A DNA stretch of 39,960 bases. It comes from Oscillospiraceae bacterium. GTDB lineage: Bacteria; Bacillota; Clostridia; Oscillospirales; Acutalibacteraceae. Positions 38,923 through 39,960 of this stretch are shown in pieces (positions within the stretch are counted from its first letter, which is position 1; the number at the start of each line of letters is the position of its first letter). A model generated the notes under the pieces. The model was not told the origin of the DNA and ran no database searches. It saw nothing but the letters and a program-made list of their open reading frames with translations. The translations under genes and the position numbers were made by a program. The DNA is taken from contig SVPX01000005.1 of assembly GCA_015065665.1 (NCBI GenBank), positions 1 through 39,960 of the forward strand, written 5' to 3'.

Positions 38923-39960
38923 ATGAAAAAGTTGTTCGCAATCCTTCTCGCAGTACTCATGGTTATCTCTCTGGTAGCTTGTGGTGGCGGCGCAGAAGAA
39001 AAAGGTTCCGTTTATTGGCTTAACTTCAAACCCGAATCTGACGAGGTTCTGAAGGAAATCGCAGCTATGTACACAGAGGAGACAGGTGTCGAGGTTCAGA
39101 TCGTTACCGCTGCTTCCGGTACATACAATGAGACTCTCACAGCAGAGATGGATAAGTCCAATCCTCCCACAATCTTCGTTGTAGGTAACACTGCAGCTGT
39201 TGATCAGTGGGGCGAGTATTGCCTTGACCTTACAGGTACAGACATTGCTAACGAGCTCAACACTGACGCTTACATGCTGAAGGATGCTGATGGTAAGCTC
39301 TGCTCCATCGGTTACTGCTACGAGTGCTACGGCATCATCGTAAACACAGCTCTTCTTGAGCAGGCTGGTTACGCAAAGGATTATATCACAAACTTCGAGA
39401 CACTGAAGACTGTTGCTGAGGACGTTCACGCTCGTGCAGCTGAGCTCGGTTTCGATGCTTTCACATCTTCCGGTATGGATGATTCTTCTTCTTGGAGATT
39501 CACAGGTCACCTTATCAACCTGGAGTACTACTACGAGTCCGTTGATGCTCCTGATGCATGGAAGACTTGCCCTGCAGAGATCAAGGGTACATACATGGAC
39601 AACTACAAGGCTCTCTATGACCTTATGGTAACAAACAGTGCTACAAACCGTGCTGACCTTGCAAACGGCGGTTTCGATGCTGCTGCAGAGTTCAAAGAGG
39701 GTAAGGCAATGTTCTATGCAAACGGTAACTGGGAGTGGTCCGGTCTTTCCGAGGCTGGTATGAAGGCTGAAGACCTCACAATGATTCCCTACTACTGTGG
39801 CGTTGAAGGCGAGGAGAAGGCTGGTCTTAACTGTGGTACAGAGAACTACTGGGCAGTTAATGCTAACGCTTCCGAGGCTGATCAGAAGGCAACTCTCGAG
39901 TTCATGAAGTGGCTCGTAACTGATGCAGAGGCATCCGAGAAGGCTGTTGGTACATTCGGC
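38923..39960 (+). CDS. ABC transporter solute-binding lipoprotein (family 1, sugar type), cut by window edge
   Basis: This is the extracellular receptor of an ABC importer, probably for a sugar or oligosaccharide. 346 residues are visible to the window edge without a stop. The N-terminus is a lipoprotein signal with lipobox LVAC (Cys20), followed by CGGGAEEKG. The mature part starts with SVYWLNFKPESDEVLKEIA, then VVGNTAAVDQWGEYCLDLT and a late FMKWLVTDAEASEKAVG, a typical family 1 pattern. GAAAGGAAG precedes the ATG at 38923. Permease genes would be expected downstream outside the window. An antisense frame covering 38512-39510 is a shadow. The sugar is not known; starch products would fit the neighbourhood. 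Confidence 0.9.
   Translation, partial: MKKLFAILLAVLMVISLVACGGGAEEKGSVYWLNFKPESDEVLKEIAAMYTEETGVEVQIVTAASGTYNETLTAEMDKSNPPTIFVVGNTAAVDQWGEYCLDLTGTDIANELNTDAYMLKDADGKLCSIGYCYECYGIIVNTALLEQAGYAKDYITNFETLKTVAEDVHARAAELGFDAFTSSGMDDSSSWRFTGHLINLEYYYESVDAPDAWKTCPAEIKGTYMDNYKALYDLMVTNSATNRADLANGGFDAAAEFKEGKAMFYANGNWEWSGLSEAGMKAEDLTMIPYYCGVEGEEKAGLNCGTENYWAVNANASEADQKATLEFMKWLVTDAEASEKAVGTFG

Noticed and set aside
38512-39510. 332-codon minus-strand open frame
   Set aside because: It is antisense to the solute-binding protein, which has a lipobox, promoter and ribosome site.

Overview
The window looks like a chromosomal segment from a strictly anaerobic, starch-degrading gut Clostridium of the Oscillospiraceae/Ruminococcus type. 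The sequence supports this: secreted proteins carry type I dockerins and CBM26-like starch-binding modules (as in the amylosome of Ruminococcus bromii), promoters are Firmicutes sigma-A type with strong AGGAGG ribosome sites, a class B sortase is present, and intergenic regions hold dispersed palindromic repeats typical of this group. The species is an inference; I could not run a search.

Layout. (1) 1-5.1 kb: a class B sortase (cut by the window edge), a wall protein with an SPVTG sorting signal, a large secreted protein with starch-binding-like modules and InlB-type repeats, and a signal-peptidase-like protein. (2) 5.3-8.3 kb: a GH13 alpha-amylase with three CBM26-like modules and an internal dockerin. 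(3) 8.5-12.9 kb: an MBL hydrolase, tRNA-Val(GAC), and then an accessory stretch with a 170-base heptamer/hairpin array, a four-helix-bundle protein, an ASCH protein and a TIR-Sel1 protein, followed by a zinc-ribbon membrane protein. (4) 13.0-26.5 kb: a ZTP (pfl) riboswitch followed by purE-purC-purF-purM-purN-purO-purH(transformylase only)-[repeat]-purD-purL, then guaB from its own promoter. (5) 26.5-30.2 kb, minus strand: TspO and a secreted dockerin-bearing metallophosphoesterase with starch-binding modules. (6) 30.2-34.1 kb, minus strand: a ydjI-ydjG-ydjH-like envelope stress operon without pspA. (7) 34.3-40 kb: a HIRAN protein, a transglutaminase-like membrane protein, a mini ferredoxin:thioredoxin reductase plus thioredoxin pair, a 600-base non-coding repeat cluster, a second MBL protein, and the start of a sugar-type ABC transporter lipoprotein.

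How the genes fit together. Sortase and SPVTG protein form an enzyme-substrate pair. The amylase and phosphoesterase share dockerin and CBM26 modules and would sit in the same cell-surface starch complex; the solute-binding lipoprotein could serve uptake. The purine block encodes most of the route from PRPP to IMP and on to XMP, under ZTP control at its head. The step from SAICAR to AICAR (purB) and purK are not in the window.

The most unusual content is a pair of non-coding elements (9545-9714 and 36940-37111). Each is about 170 bases, with four heptamers in one orientation and four in the other, separated almost exactly by small hairpins. One lies directly upstream of the four-helix-bundle gene. 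Also notable are a PurF that lacks the N-terminal cysteine, a starch-targeted dockerin phosphoesterase, a tandem-TPM YdjH, and a probable CTG start codon in tspO.
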